The notes under the pieces: model-generated | The model's database searches: none | What the model was told of the DNA's origin: nothing | Seen by the model: only the letters and a program-made list of their open reading frames with translations | In this document: positions 16,923 to 24,913 of the stretch, piece by piece | Position numbering within the stretch: the stretch's first letter is position 1 | How the letters are laid out: the number at the start of each line of letters is the position of its first letter | Translations under genes and position numbers: made by a program | NCBI GenBank assembly: GCA_002348265.1 | Contig: DEAT01000046.1 | Coordinates: forward strand, 1-29,303 | Source of the DNA: Gemmatimonadales bacterium UBA2975 | GTDB lineage: Bacteria > Gemmatimonadota > Gemmatimonadetes > Longimicrobiales > Gaopeijiaceae | DNA length: 29,303 bases | Direction: 5' to 3'

Positions 16923-18179
16923 TTGCTTTCTTGGGCTTTAAGAGTCGGAGCGTTTTTACTGTGTGTATCGACTGGTGCCTGCGATTGGAGTGTGCTCGCA
17001 ACCTCTGACACTGACGTGTCGGTAGCCGATTCTCTGGTTGCCAGCTGGGTCGATCAAAAGCTAATCCCAGGTGCGGTGCTTCTCGTGGCACAGGACGGAC
17101 GGGTTCTGCACGAGGCTGCCTACGGACTGGCCTCGGTCGCAGATGGAGTTCCAATGACTCCATCGACTGTGTTTGATCTGGCGTCAGTTACGAAGGTGAT
17201 GGCGACCACACTAGCAATGATGGTGCTTTCAGATCGGGGCGAGGTCGTTCTTGATGCGCCGGTGTCTCAGTATCTGACCGACTTTGTGGAAGGTGGTCGA
17301 GAGCGAGTGACGGTTAGGGACCTGCTCACGCACCGGTCGGGGCTGCCGCAATGGGTGCCTACCTACTATCACGCGTCTGATCAGGATGAAGCGTATGCCT
17401 ATATCCGCTCACTCTCACTGATGTGGCCGGTCGGCAAGGAGCGAAATTACAGCGACCTAGGGTTCATGTTGCTAGGGCTGATTGCGGAGAAAGCCGCATC
17501 TCAACCGCTCGATGAATTTGTGATGCGCGAAGTGTATGAGCCACTGGGACTCGAGTCGACTGCGTACCGCAGGGTGGAGGTCTCTGGAGGTAAAACGATG
17601 GTATCCGCGGAAGGGCGTGTCGACGGCCCTCCATTGGCTGATGTGGTGTTTGCGCGCACATCACGTGGGAATCCATTCGAGCGGCGGATGGTTCATGACC
17701 CAAGATTTGGCTACGAGATCGAAGGCGATGCCGATGCGTGGTCTGAGTGGCGGAATTGGTGGCTAGATGGAGAGGTGAACGACGGCAACGCGTTCCATGC
17801 GTTCGGTGGCGTGGCTGGACATGCCGGCCTCTTCTCCACAGCTCGAGATCTCTATGTCCTCCTTGAGTTAATGCTTAGCGGCGGCGAGTACGAAGGCAAT
17901 CGCCTCTTCTCATCTGAGACCGTAGCGAACTTTCTCGGCCCAACGGGTGACCGGCAGGCCTTAGGGTGGCAGTTACCCGTCTACGCACCTCAGGGCTCGT
18001 TCGGTCACACGGGATTCACAGGGACTTTCGTGCTAGGTGTTCCAGATCGGGGGTTAGCGCTTGTTCTCCTTACGAATAGACAGAACTTCGATGTGGATGA
18101 GAATACTGAATATCCTGACGTCGGTCCGCTGCAGCGTGCTGTAACTAAGGCTGTGACCGGAGTTAGTCTTACCAACTAG
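16923..18179 (+). CDS. Serine hydrolase of the beta-lactamase/class C (S12) family, lipoprotein
   Basis: A 418-residue protein of the penicillin-binding/class C beta-lactamase fold. The nucleophile motif is S88-V-T-K91; the second motif is Y176-S-D178, where most relatives have Y-x-N; the third is GHTGFTG. Such variants are often esterases or D-amino-acid peptidases rather than true beta-lactamases. A hydrophobic start ending STGAC makes it a lipoprotein. The start is TTG at 16923: it gives a complete lipoprotein signal, and no ATG or GTG in frame precedes that signal. The start lies 10 nt after the plug-domain gene. Substrate unknown. Confidence 0.87.
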   Translation: MLSWALRVGAFLLCVSTGACDWSVLATSDTDVSVADSLVASWVDQKLIPGAVLLVAQDGRVLHEAAYGLASVADGVPMTPSTVFDLASVTKVMATTLAMMVLSDRGEVVLDAPVSQYLTDFVEGGRERVTVRDLLTHRSGLPQWVPTYYHASDQDEAYAYIRSLSLMWPVGKERNYSDLGFMLLGLIAEKAASQPLDEFVMREVYEPLGLESTAYRRVEVSGGKTMVSAEGRVDGPPLADVVFARTSRGNPFERRMVHDPRFGYEIEGDADAWSEWRNWWLDGEVNDGNAFHAFGGVAGHAGLFSTARDLYVLLELMLSGGEYEGNRLFSSETVANFLGPTGDRQALGWQLPVYAPQGSFGHTGFTGTFVLGVPDRGLALVLLTNRQNFDVDENTEYPDVGPLQRAVTKAVTGVSLTN

Positions 18180-18244
18180 TGCGGGATTTGCGATAAAGCG
18201 CTCCTTAGCGCGGCGCGCCCGTGCCTTACCTTCTTAGGCTTTCC

Positions 18245-18535
18245 ATGACACGAGATCTTCTAGATAGCGATTCTCTGAATGCAGCGACTTCTGAACTTGA
18301 TGGATGGGAGGTCAAGGATGGCAAACTCCACAAGGAGTATCGGTTCGCCGACTTTGTCGAGGCGTTCGGTTTTATGTCTGCTGCAGCCCTATGTGCAGAG
18401 AGAAAGAACCATCATCCGGAGTGGTGCAACGTCTACAACTCGGTGCGAGTCGACCTGAGTACTCACGATGCAGGTGGGATCACGAAGTTGGATGTTGACC
18501 TGGCTAAAGATTTCGACCGGGTTTTTGGCCGTTGA
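18245..18535 (+). CDS. Pterin-4a-carbinolamine dehydratase
   Basis: A 96-residue PCD/DCoH-family enzyme that dehydrates 4a-hydroxytetrahydropterin, normally recycling the cofactor of aromatic amino-acid hydroxylases. The family signature reads ERKNHHPEW (H56, H57, P58, E59, W60) followed by VYNSVRVDLSTHDAGG. The ATG at 18245 gives the usual family length; an in-frame GTG at 18221 would add eight residues. No phenylalanine hydroxylase is visible in the window, so it may have another role. It is convergent with apt, with only 14 nt between the stops and no terminator stem visible. Confidence 0.93.
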   Translation: MTRDLLDSDSLNAATSELDGWEVKDGKLHKEYRFADFVEAFGFMSAAALCAERKNHHPEWCNVYNSVRVDLSTHDAGGITKLDVDLAKDFDRVFGR

Positions 18536-18549
18536 TCTTTTGTCTCTAG

Positions 18550-19083
18550 TTAATGCCCGTCAAACTGGCAAAGAGAGAAGACGTCAAAACCACGGGAACG
18601 GATCCGTTCGCTTCCCCCTAGGTCGGGCAGATCGATAACGAAGCAGGCGCTGTGGACGTCCCCACCCGATTGATGGATGAGTTCAATGGCGGCGTCTGCG
18701 GTTCCACCTGTCGCAATCAGATCATCAACAAGAAGGACGCTAGCTCCCGGCTGTATCCGTTGGGTTTGCATTTCTAGGCGGTCTGAGGCGTACTCAAGTT
18801 CGTAGTCGACACCGATGACCTCTCCTGGAAGTTTCCCTTTCTTTCTGAGAGGGAGAAAGCCGACGCCGAGGTTGTATGCTACTGCCGCCCCAAATATGAA
18901 GCCCCTAGCTTCGATTGCGGCCAGGAAGTCTATCGAACTGCTCATGTAGTGATCGGTGATACTATCCACTGCCAGCCTCAGGCCAAGTGGGTCTTCCAGT
19001 AGTCCCGAGACGTCTCGAAAGAGGATGCCCGGTTTGGGGTGGTCCGGAATCGTGCGAATGAACGAAGCGATGGAGGGGGTCAC
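18550..19083 (-). CDS. apt: Adenine phosphoribosyltransferase
   Basis: Apt salvages adenine by converting it with PRPP to AMP. The protein starts TPSIASFIRTIPDHPKPGILFRD and has the PRPP-binding loop VDDLIATGGT (119-128) and the EARGFIFG segment. I set the start at GTG 19083, which overlaps the dipeptidase stop (GTGA) and gives 177 residues, the normal family length. A TTG 33 nt upstream (19116) would add 11 residues that the family lacks. AAGGAG lies about 11 nt before the GTG. It is co-transcribed behind the M19-like gene. Confidence 0.94.
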   Translation of the reverse strand: MTPSIASFIRTIPDHPKPGILFRDVSGLLEDPLGLRLAVDSITDHYMSSSIDFLAAIEARGFIFGAAVAYNLGVGFLPLRKKGKLPGEVIGVDYELEYASDRLEMQTQRIQPGASVLLVDDLIATGGTADAAIELIHQSGGDVHSACFVIDLPDLGGSERIRSRGFDVFSLCQFDGH

Positions 19084-20231
19084 GACCGCCAGATCTCCTT
19101 GAAGAGGCGCTCCCAATTGCCCCCTATGATTTTCTCAATCCGGGTGTCAGGGTGGCCTCGACGTGACAGGCCATCGGCGATTAGCTCCATCCGGCGATGT
19201 GAGTTTAGGTCTTCGACTGTGAATAATATGTTCGGGTCTTCGTTCGGAGCGGCGATACCGCGCTCTATTCGTCCCGCGACGAACTCTCGGTGCCGGGACC
19301 AATACTCCTCAGAGCCATCTATGGGAGTTGTCGAGAGGTCGCTACCAATTCCGACGTGATCCTCTCCGCAGACTTGTACAGCATGTTCGATATGGTCGAG
19401 TACATCTTCAAGGAGAGGGGCCCTGCCTGGCGTAAGGAAAGGCATGAGGTAAATACCGATGATGCCCCCTCGGTTAGCCATTGCTCTGAGTTCGGCGTCG
19501 TACTTAGATCTCGGGTGCCAGGCGATTGTGTTGCAACCGCTGTGAGTGATGGCGATCGGTTGCGAAGAGGCAGCAATCCCTTCTGCCGTGGTTTGCTGAC
19601 CACAGTGGCTTAGGTCCACTATCATTCCCACTTCATTCATTCGTTCAACGATTTGATAGCCGAACCGAGTCAATCCGCCATTCGCTGGTTCGAGGCAGCC
19701 GTCGCCTACCAGGTTTCGAACGTTGTAGGTCAGCTGCGTTACCTTTACACCTAGTTGGGAAAACGCCTCTACGTTCGACTCATTTTGCTCGAATGGTGTG
19801 GTGTCTTGGAATCCAAGTACGATGCCAAGGCGGCCGGTCTCTTTTGCGTCCTGTAGGTCAGCGACAGTGCGGATCTGACAAAATGCATTTGGAAATCGCT
19901 CAATCCGATCAAGCCAGCCAGCGATTCTTTGGACGGAAGACTCGAAGTCGTTCCCGTTGCATGTCAGGTTGACTGCTGTGATACCTGAATCGACCGCATT
20001 TCGAATCATCTCTTGGTCGAGCGCTGGGTTCAGCGGGTAGTTGAAGTAACCTGGTGATGCGAGGAAGTCGATGACCATGGCCTCGTTGTACGGTGGCCAT
20101 CCTTTTGAGTCGGGCTTTGCAGCAGTACCTGAGGGAGCGTAAAGGCTGCGAAGGGCAGCATCTGGGCCCGACAGAGAGAGCGCGGCTGAGGCGCCGAGGA
20201 AGGCTCGGCGAGACAAAGGGTCGCGTAGCAT
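19080..20231 (-). CDS. M19 (membrane dipeptidase) family protein with divergent metal site
   Basis: A 383-residue protein of the renal-dipeptidase (M19) family by overall sequence: DLSHCGQQT (H209), IAITHSGCN (H230), and GGIIGIYLMPF with GEDHVGIGSDL near the C-terminus. However, the family's first metal motif H-x-D is replaced by VIDFLASPG (L57 and S59 at those positions), and the bridging glutamate region reads GFQDTTP, with Q142 instead of Glu. A twin-arginine signal, SRRAFLGASAALSLSG, shows Tat export. Start ATG at 20231 has AGGAGG 4 nt upstream; a longer frame to 20264 is less likely. Its stop overlaps apt (GTGA). Confidence 0.85.
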   Translation of the reverse strand: MLRDPLSRRAFLGASAALSLSGPDAALRSLYAPSGTAAKPDSKGWPPYNEAMVIDFLASPGYFNYPLNPALDQEMIRNAVDSGITAVNLTCNGNDFESSVQRIAGWLDRIERFPNAFCQIRTVADLQDAKETGRLGIVLGFQDTTPFEQNESNVEAFSQLGVKVTQLTYNVRNLVGDGCLEPANGGLTRFGYQIVERMNEVGMIVDLSHCGQQTTAEGIAASSQPIAITHSGCNTIAWHPRSKYDAELRAMANRGGIIGIYLMPFLTPGRAPLLEDVLDHIEHAVQVCGEDHVGIGSDLSTTPIDGSEEYWSRHREFVAGRIERGIAAPNEDPNILFTVEDLNSHRRMELIADGLSRRGHPDTRIEKIIGGNWERLFKEIWRS

Positions 20232-20245
20232 GGGCCCTCCTAGGG

Positions 20246-20337
20246 TTAGGCTAAAGCTTAGCAATGAAAGTATGGGCGGGTGGCGATTGCGAGCCAGTCT
20301 GCACTTTAGCTTGCCTTAGGCTGCTCTAGCCTAGAGG
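20246..20337. promoter_or_regulatory. Repeated half-sites in divergent promoter region
   Basis: Between the M19-like gene and the symporter, TTAGGCT occurs twice in direct orientation (20246-20252 and 20316-20322). The second copy forms a perfect inverted repeat, TAGGCT-gctct-AGCCTA (20317-20333), extended by CCT/AGG with one bulged base. A further GCTAA-agc-TTAGC repeat lies at 20250-20262. This pattern is compatible with cooperative binding of a dimeric regulator controlling both divergent transcripts, but the regulator is unknown. Confidence 0.4.
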
Positions 20338-20378
20338 TTGGTGCGGCTTCGAATCCATTAGCGCTTACAGAGCTATTG

Positions 20379-21935
20379 ATGTCTCACCACCACGTGCTCC
20401 AAGAAGGTTCTACCGGCCAGCGCGTCGGCTTCTGGCTTGGCTTAGTTGCTTTCCTGCTTCTGCTGATCTTTCCCGTAGATGTCAGTAATCCTCCGGCAAG
20501 TCGTCTAGCAGCTGTCGCGATGTTGATGGCGATATGGTGGGTTACCAGTGCTATTCCTCTTTTCGCTACTGCACTGCTGCCACTTTTTCTCTACCCTTTT
20601 CTTGGAATATTGGGAGGAAGGGAGACCGCTCCTATCTACTTCAACAGCACCATTGTGTTGTATATCGGCGGGTTCATGATTGCGCTCACGATGCAGAAGT
20701 GGAACCTACACAAGCGCATCGCGCTCAGCATAATACAAGCCATCGGAGGGGGACCGGCGCGGATCGTCCTAGGTTTCATGGTCGCTGCGGGCTTCCTCTC
20801 TATGTGGATTTCGAACACCGCTACGGCAGTCATGATGATCCCGATCGGACTAGCGATCGTATTGAAGATCGAAGACTCGTTTGGCGTGGAACGAAGCCAT
20901 GGATTCACCGTGGCCCTGATGCTCGGGATTGCTTACGGCTGCTCGGTCGGAGGTTTGAGTACTCTGGTTGGGACTCCGCCAAACCTGTCTTTCGTGCGAA
21001 TCTTTGAGATCTTGTTTCCGGAGGCGCCGTCGATTGCTTTTGGTCAGTGGCTCATAATGGCCCTCCCTATCAGCGTGTTAATGATGGGATTGGCGTGGTT
21101 CTGCCTCACCCAAGTCTTTTATCGGACTCCCGCTGATGTGACTGTGGACCATGATGTGATTGCTGAGGAGAAGGTCGAGCTAGGCCCCATATCGTATGAG
21201 GAGCGCTGGATTGGTGCCGTGTTTGCGACCACGGCCCTGCTGTGGGTCTTTCGTGTCGATCTCAATATTGGGTTCGCAACTATCCCGGGATGGTCGAGTC
21301 TGCTCGGAATGCCGGGCATGGTTGATGATGGGGCGGTGGCGATTGCTATGGCGTCACTGCTGTTTCTTATCCCTACCCGCGATCGGTCGCAGGGCTCTCA
21401 ACGGATTATGGGTCCTGATGTCATCCCGAAGCTCCCATGGGACATAGTACTTCTTTTTGGCGGTGGCTTCGCGTTGGCTGAGGGACTCCAGCGCACTGGC
21501 CTCGCTCAGTTGATCGGTGAGCAATTCGTGGCGCTAGCGGCGTTGCCCACGTTTGCGATGATCATCCTCGTGTGCCTCGGGATTACGTTCTTGACTGAGC
21601 TGACGAGCAATCTGGCCACCACCGAGATGATATTACCGATTCTGGCCGCTGTGGCTGTTGCGACCGAGATGAACCCGCTCATTCTTATGATTCCGGCGAC
21701 CTTGTCAGCCTCGTGCGCGTTCATGATGCCGGTAGCGACTCCGCCAAATGCCATCGTTTTTGGTAGTGGGCGCCTGACGGTGGGGGAGATGGCAAGGGTT
21801 GGCATTTTCCTTAACATCATTGGGGCGGTAGTGGTCAGCGTGATCGTCTTTACTGTAGGTACGGTAGTTTTCGACATTGATCCAAATATTGTCCCAGACT
21901 GGGCCCAATCGATGGCTGAGGGCACTGAGGGGTAA
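20379..21935 (+). CDS. DASS/SLC13-family sodium symporter
   Basis: A 518-residue membrane transporter of the divalent-anion:Na+ symporter family, which usually carries C4-dicarboxylates, citrate or sulfate. Roughly a dozen hydrophobic segments are visible. The family motif SNT occurs at 145-147 (ISNTATAVMMIP) with TLVGTPPNLSF after it; the second repeat reads TSNLATTEMILP and VATPPNAIVF, so the second SNT is SNL. ATG at 20379 is preferred over the adjoining TTG. The thiolase gene follows by 14 nt. Substrate cannot be read directly. Confidence 0.9.
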   Translation: MSHHHVLQEGSTGQRVGFWLGLVAFLLLLIFPVDVSNPPASRLAAVAMLMAIWWVTSAIPLFATALLPLFLYPFLGILGGRETAPIYFNSTIVLYIGGFMIALTMQKWNLHKRIALSIIQAIGGGPARIVLGFMVAAGFLSMWISNTATAVMMIPIGLAIVLKIEDSFGVERSHGFTVALMLGIAYGCSVGGLSTLVGTPPNLSFVRIFEILFPEAPSIAFGQWLIMALPISVLMMGLAWFCLTQVFYRTPADVTVDHDVIAEEKVELGPISYEERWIGAVFATTALLWVFRVDLNIGFATIPGWSSLLGMPGMVDDGAVAIAMASLLFLIPTRDRSQGSQRIMGPDVIPKLPWDIVLLFGGGFALAEGLQRTGLAQLIGEQFVALAALPTFAMIILVCLGITFLTELTSNLATTEMILPILAAVAVATEMNPLILMIPATLSASCAFMMPVATPPNAIVFGSGRLTVGEMARVGIFLNIIGAVVVSVIVFTVGTVVFDIDPNIVPDWAQSMAEGTEG

Positions 21936-21949
21936 GGCGGCGAGAGGAT

Positions 21950-23224
21950 ATGAAGGCAGCGATCATTGCTGGTAGTCGCACTCCGTTTGTCGTTGCAAAC
22001 TCGGCCTTTGCCAAACTGTCTGCTGTTGATCTCGGAAAAGAGGCCGTGCGAGATGCTCTCGCCCGAAGCGGACTTCCTGGCTCCCGGGTCAATCACGTCG
22101 TGTACGGTACAGTAGTCTCTGACACCCAGGCTCCGAACATAGCAAGGGAGGTCGGATTGGCTGTGCTGCCGAAGAATGTACCTGCAGTGTCCGTTTCTAG
22201 AGCTTGTGCCTCGGCCAATCAGGCAATCACTGGTGCTGCGGAGATGATCGAAATGGGATACGCCGATGTAGTGATTGCAGGTGGAGGAGAGTCACTCTCT
22301 CGAATCCCGATTACTGCAAGCGATAGACTCTCGAGGAGCTTAGTCAGGGCGACCAAGGGCAAGACGCTGAGTCAGAAGATATCAGCTTTTAGAGGATTAC
22401 GCCCACGAGACTTGGTGCCCGTTACGCCCGCTATTGCTGAGCCGAGCACGGGGGAAACGATGGGCGAGTCTGCTGAGCGGATGGCAAAGGAGAATGGAAT
22501 TTCTCGTGAGGACCAAGATGAGTGGGCTCTCAGGTCACATCGACTAGCAGCATCGGGAACCAGGGACGGGCGCCTTACTCAAGAGCTCGTCTCCGTATAT
22601 GTGCCCCCAGACTATGAGACTGTTGTGAGTGGGGATGCTGGAATTCGCATCGACACCTCTTCCGAGCAGCTTGCGAAGCTCCGACCTGTTTTCGATAGGA
22701 CATTCGGATCAGTGACGGCTGGAAATTCTTCGCCTCTAACGGATGGTGCATCGGCTGTTGTGCTCATGGACGGAGAAAAAGCTCTCGCTGAGGGGCTTGA
22801 GCCGCTTGGTTGGGTTCGGAGTTGGGCCTGGGCTGGACTCGACCCTTCGGGACAGCTTCTCCAAGGTCCGGCTTATGCCGCGCCGATTGCGCTTGAGCGG
22901 GCCGGACTCTCAATGAAGGACATTGGTCTAATGGAAATGCACGAGGCTTTCGCTGCTCAGGTGCTTTCGAACCTTCAGGCCTTGTCGTCGAAAAGCTTTG
23001 CCGAGTCTGAGCTAGGCCACACTGAGGCTGTTGGCCATCCGGACATAGAAAGAATTAATGTTATGGGAGGCTCGATAGCGATAGGTCACCCGTTCGGTGC
23101 GACTGGGGCTCGTTTAACGATCACGATCCTTAACGAAATGGCTCGCCGTGGGATTGAGTTCGGGCTGATTACTGTTTGCGCAGCTGGCGGTATGGGATTC
23201 GCCATGGTGGTTGAGCGTCGCTAA
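21950..23224 (+). CDS. FadI-like acetyl-CoA acyltransferase (thiolase)
   Basis: A 424-residue degradative thiolase that cleaves 3-ketoacyl-CoA to acetyl-CoA and a shortened acyl-CoA in beta-oxidation. The nucleophilic cysteine is C86 (SRACASANQA); the catalytic histidine is H380 in GGSIAIGHPFGATGAR and the second cysteine C410 in TVCAAGGMG. The stretch MHEAFAAQVLSNLQALSSKSFAE and overall length resemble E. coli FadI more than FadA. The start ATG is 14 nt after the symporter stop with GAGAGG upstream. No FadJ partner gene is visible, so it may work with a multifunctional protein encoded elsewhere or on a specific acid taken up by the symporter. Confidence 0.93.
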   Translation: MKAAIIAGSRTPFVVANSAFAKLSAVDLGKEAVRDALARSGLPGSRVNHVVYGTVVSDTQAPNIAREVGLAVLPKNVPAVSVSRACASANQAITGAAEMIEMGYADVVIAGGGESLSRIPITASDRLSRSLVRATKGKTLSQKISAFRGLRPRDLVPVTPAIAEPSTGETMGESAERMAKENGISREDQDEWALRSHRLAASGTRDGRLTQELVSVYVPPDYETVVSGDAGIRIDTSSEQLAKLRPVFDRTFGSVTAGNSSPLTDGASAVVLMDGEKALAEGLEPLGWVRSWAWAGLDPSGQLLQGPAYAAPIALERAGLSMKDIGLMEMHEAFAAQVLSNLQALSSKSFAESELGHTEAVGHPDIERINVMGGSIAIGHPFGATGARLTITILNEMARRGIEFGLITVCAAGGMGFAMVVERR

Positions 23225-23235
23225 GGCTCCCTGCT

Positions 23236-23727
23236 CTAGTCTTGTAGTTCCCTATCCAACTGTTCTCTTACCTCTCTTCGACGTCTACCCTCGTGCGCGC
23301 GCCTCCGATCTTCTGGTTCAGATGTGTCGAGCGGAGGTACCGGGCAGGGTCTGTGGTCTGGGTCGATTGCTACGAAGGTTAGTAGGCAAGTGTTCGTGTG
23401 CCTCTTTTGCCCAGTAATGAGATTCTCGGCCACCACGCGGACACCGATTTCCATGGATGTGCGGCCGACGAAATTCACTCGTGCCGTGCAGGTTACCAAT
23501 TCGCCAGTATAAATGGGCTCTACGAAGTCGACCCTGTCTATCGAGACCGTGACACAGGGGCCGCTGGCATGACGCATGGCGCAAACAGCCGCTGCTCTAT
23601 CTACCATGGAAAGCAGCTCGCCACCGAACACGTGCCCTAGGTTGTTCACCTGATGAGGCATCATCAACTCTGATACTACTGCGGTTGATTGTTCTGGGTT
23701 CTTCGGAGTGTCGCGCGAGTTATTCAT
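23236..23727 (-). CDS. Acyl-CoA thioesterase, hotdog fold (YciA/BACH-like)
   Basis: A 163-residue cytoplasmic acyl-CoA hydrolase with the hotdog thioesterase motif NNLGHVFGGELLSMVD (N28-D43) at the start of the central helix. Residues about 58-124 continue the hotdog beta strands (CVTVSIDRVDFVEPI, TSMEIGVRV). A highly basic and acidic tail (RRRAHEGRRRREVREQL) follows, as in cytosolic acyl-CoA hydrolases. The start ATG overlaps the end of the small membrane protein by 8 bases. It is convergent with the thiolase, 11 nt apart, and would recycle CoA. Confidence 0.93.
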   Translation of the reverse strand: MNNSRDTPKNPEQSTAVVSELMMPHQVNNLGHVFGGELLSMVDRAAAVCAMRHASGPCVTVSIDRVDFVEPIYTGELVTCTARVNFVGRTSMEIGVRVVAENLITGQKRHTNTCLLTFVAIDPDHRPCPVPPLDTSEPEDRRRAHEGRRRREVREQLDRELQD

Positions 23728-23908
23728 GAAAATTTGTACCCGATAGGTCTCGGATACGCTCCCTTAGTTTGTTCGGATCATCGGAGCCGACTCTTCCTGA
23801 ATCGGATAGCAGGGAATGGAAGGCTAGGAGCACTGCGCCGAGAATAAAGTGATACGTGCTCCAGTTCCAAGGCGTGAAGTCACGATATAGCACTGACTTT
23901 AGTGTCAT
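23720..23908 (-). CDS. Small single-span membrane protein
   Basis: A 62-residue protein starting at ATG 23908 (MTLKSVLYRD). It has one hydrophobic segment, YHFILGAVLLAFHSLLS, and an acidic/basic tail, DDPNKLRERIRDL. Its stop overlaps the thioesterase start by 8 bases, which favours real translation. Longer in-frame starts at 23947 (ATG) or 23992 (TTG) exist, but none has a good ribosome-binding site. No family is recognised. It lies 156 nt downstream of the alpha/beta hydrolase gene, so it may belong to the same transcript. Confidence 0.45.
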   Translation of the reverse strand: MTLKSVLYRDFTPWNWSTYHFILGAVLLAFHSLLSDSGRVGSDDPNKLRERIRDLSGTNFHE

Positions 23909-24064
23909 CCTTGATTCCGTAGGGCCATCAAAAGAAGACCTATTCATGCCTGTGTTGGACATCATTTGCAAGGAGATGAGGCACCGTTCCAAGTTTTGGT
24001 TCCCTGTTCTGCCATGCCCTCCACGGTATCAAGCGCTAGATGACGAGGAACGCTCGGGTTCGCG

Positions 24065-24913
24065 TCAGACGTCCTCAAGGAACTCAAGCACGAAGCGCAG
24101 TGTGAGAGAATCCTTGAGCACATCTGTATGCTCCCGGTCAGGTATGAGCCGGTAATCGGTCTGGGCTGCTTTGGCCAGTAAGTCGGCATGCTCGCGGACC
24201 ACTCGACCATCGTGTTCGGGTTGTATCAGCAAGAGGGGGATGTCCAGTTCGCGGATGCGTCGCGTTGGCGTAAGTGACCGGAACGTCCCTCCGACCCGTC
24301 TCCACCAGAACGGTCTCACGAGGTTAACAATAAAGCGACCGGGGAGCCCTTTGTCGGATAGATACTCCCCTGTAACCCTTACCACGTCACATGGCGCGGC
24401 GATCAGAACTAGCCCATCGATAGGAGCGCCCTCGGCTGCTGCCAGCACGCCCGCAGCGCCGCCCATAGAGTGTCCGATAACGACGAGTTGGCGGTCCGGA
24501 AAGCGCTTTGCCGCATAGCGAGAGACGGCCATGAGGTCATCACGGAATGCCCTTATCGACGCATGTGTTTGAGGTCGGTTCCTGCCATGCCCCCGAACGT
24601 CGAAAAGGAGGATTTCGTGCCCGAGGTCAGCTAGCTGCTCTCCCAGAGGAAGGACAGTGGAATAGTTGGCGCCCCACCCATGAGCTAGTAGTACTAGTGG
24701 CTCGAATGGCTGAACCTCGGCGGGCTTTATTAGCCAAGCTGCAAGTTCGTGACCTCCTGATTCAATCCTCAGGTCTTCGTATGCGATCCCTAGCTCGGGA
24801 ACGGTTTTTTCGATCGGTTGCGGTTCAAGCTTTATAACTACCCCGGAAAACCAGTCTAATCCGAGCACTACAAGGGCGATCACTGATGCAACGGCCCAGA
24901 ATGAAAGCGTCAA
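24065..24913 (-). CDS. Membrane-anchored alpha/beta hydrolase
   Basis: A 282-residue serine hydrolase. An N-terminal transmembrane segment (about 5-27) anchors it. The oxyanion region is LAHGWG, the nucleophile S149 sits in VIGHSMGGAAG, and later segments IQPEHDGRV and DREHTDV supply the acid and histidine. Start is TTG at 24913, overlapping the stop of the FAD-subunit gene (TTGA), hence co-translated with it. Esterase or acyl-hydrolase activity is likely; in this operon it could act on a thioester or ester related to the hydroxylase substrate, but this is inference. Confidence 0.88.
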   Translation of the reverse strand: MTLSFWAVASVIALVVLGLDWFSGVVIKLEPQPIEKTVPELGIAYEDLRIESGGHELAAWLIKPAEVQPFEPLVLLAHGWGANYSTVLPLGEQLADLGHEILLFDVRGHGRNRPQTHASIRAFRDDLMAVSRYAAKRFPDRQLVVIGHSMGGAAGVLAAAEGAPIDGLVLIAAPCDVVRVTGEYLSDKGLPGRFIVNLVRPFWWRRVGGTFRSLTPTRRIRELDIPLLLIQPEHDGRVVREHADLLAKAAQTDYRLIPDREHTDVLKDSLTLRFVLEFLEDV

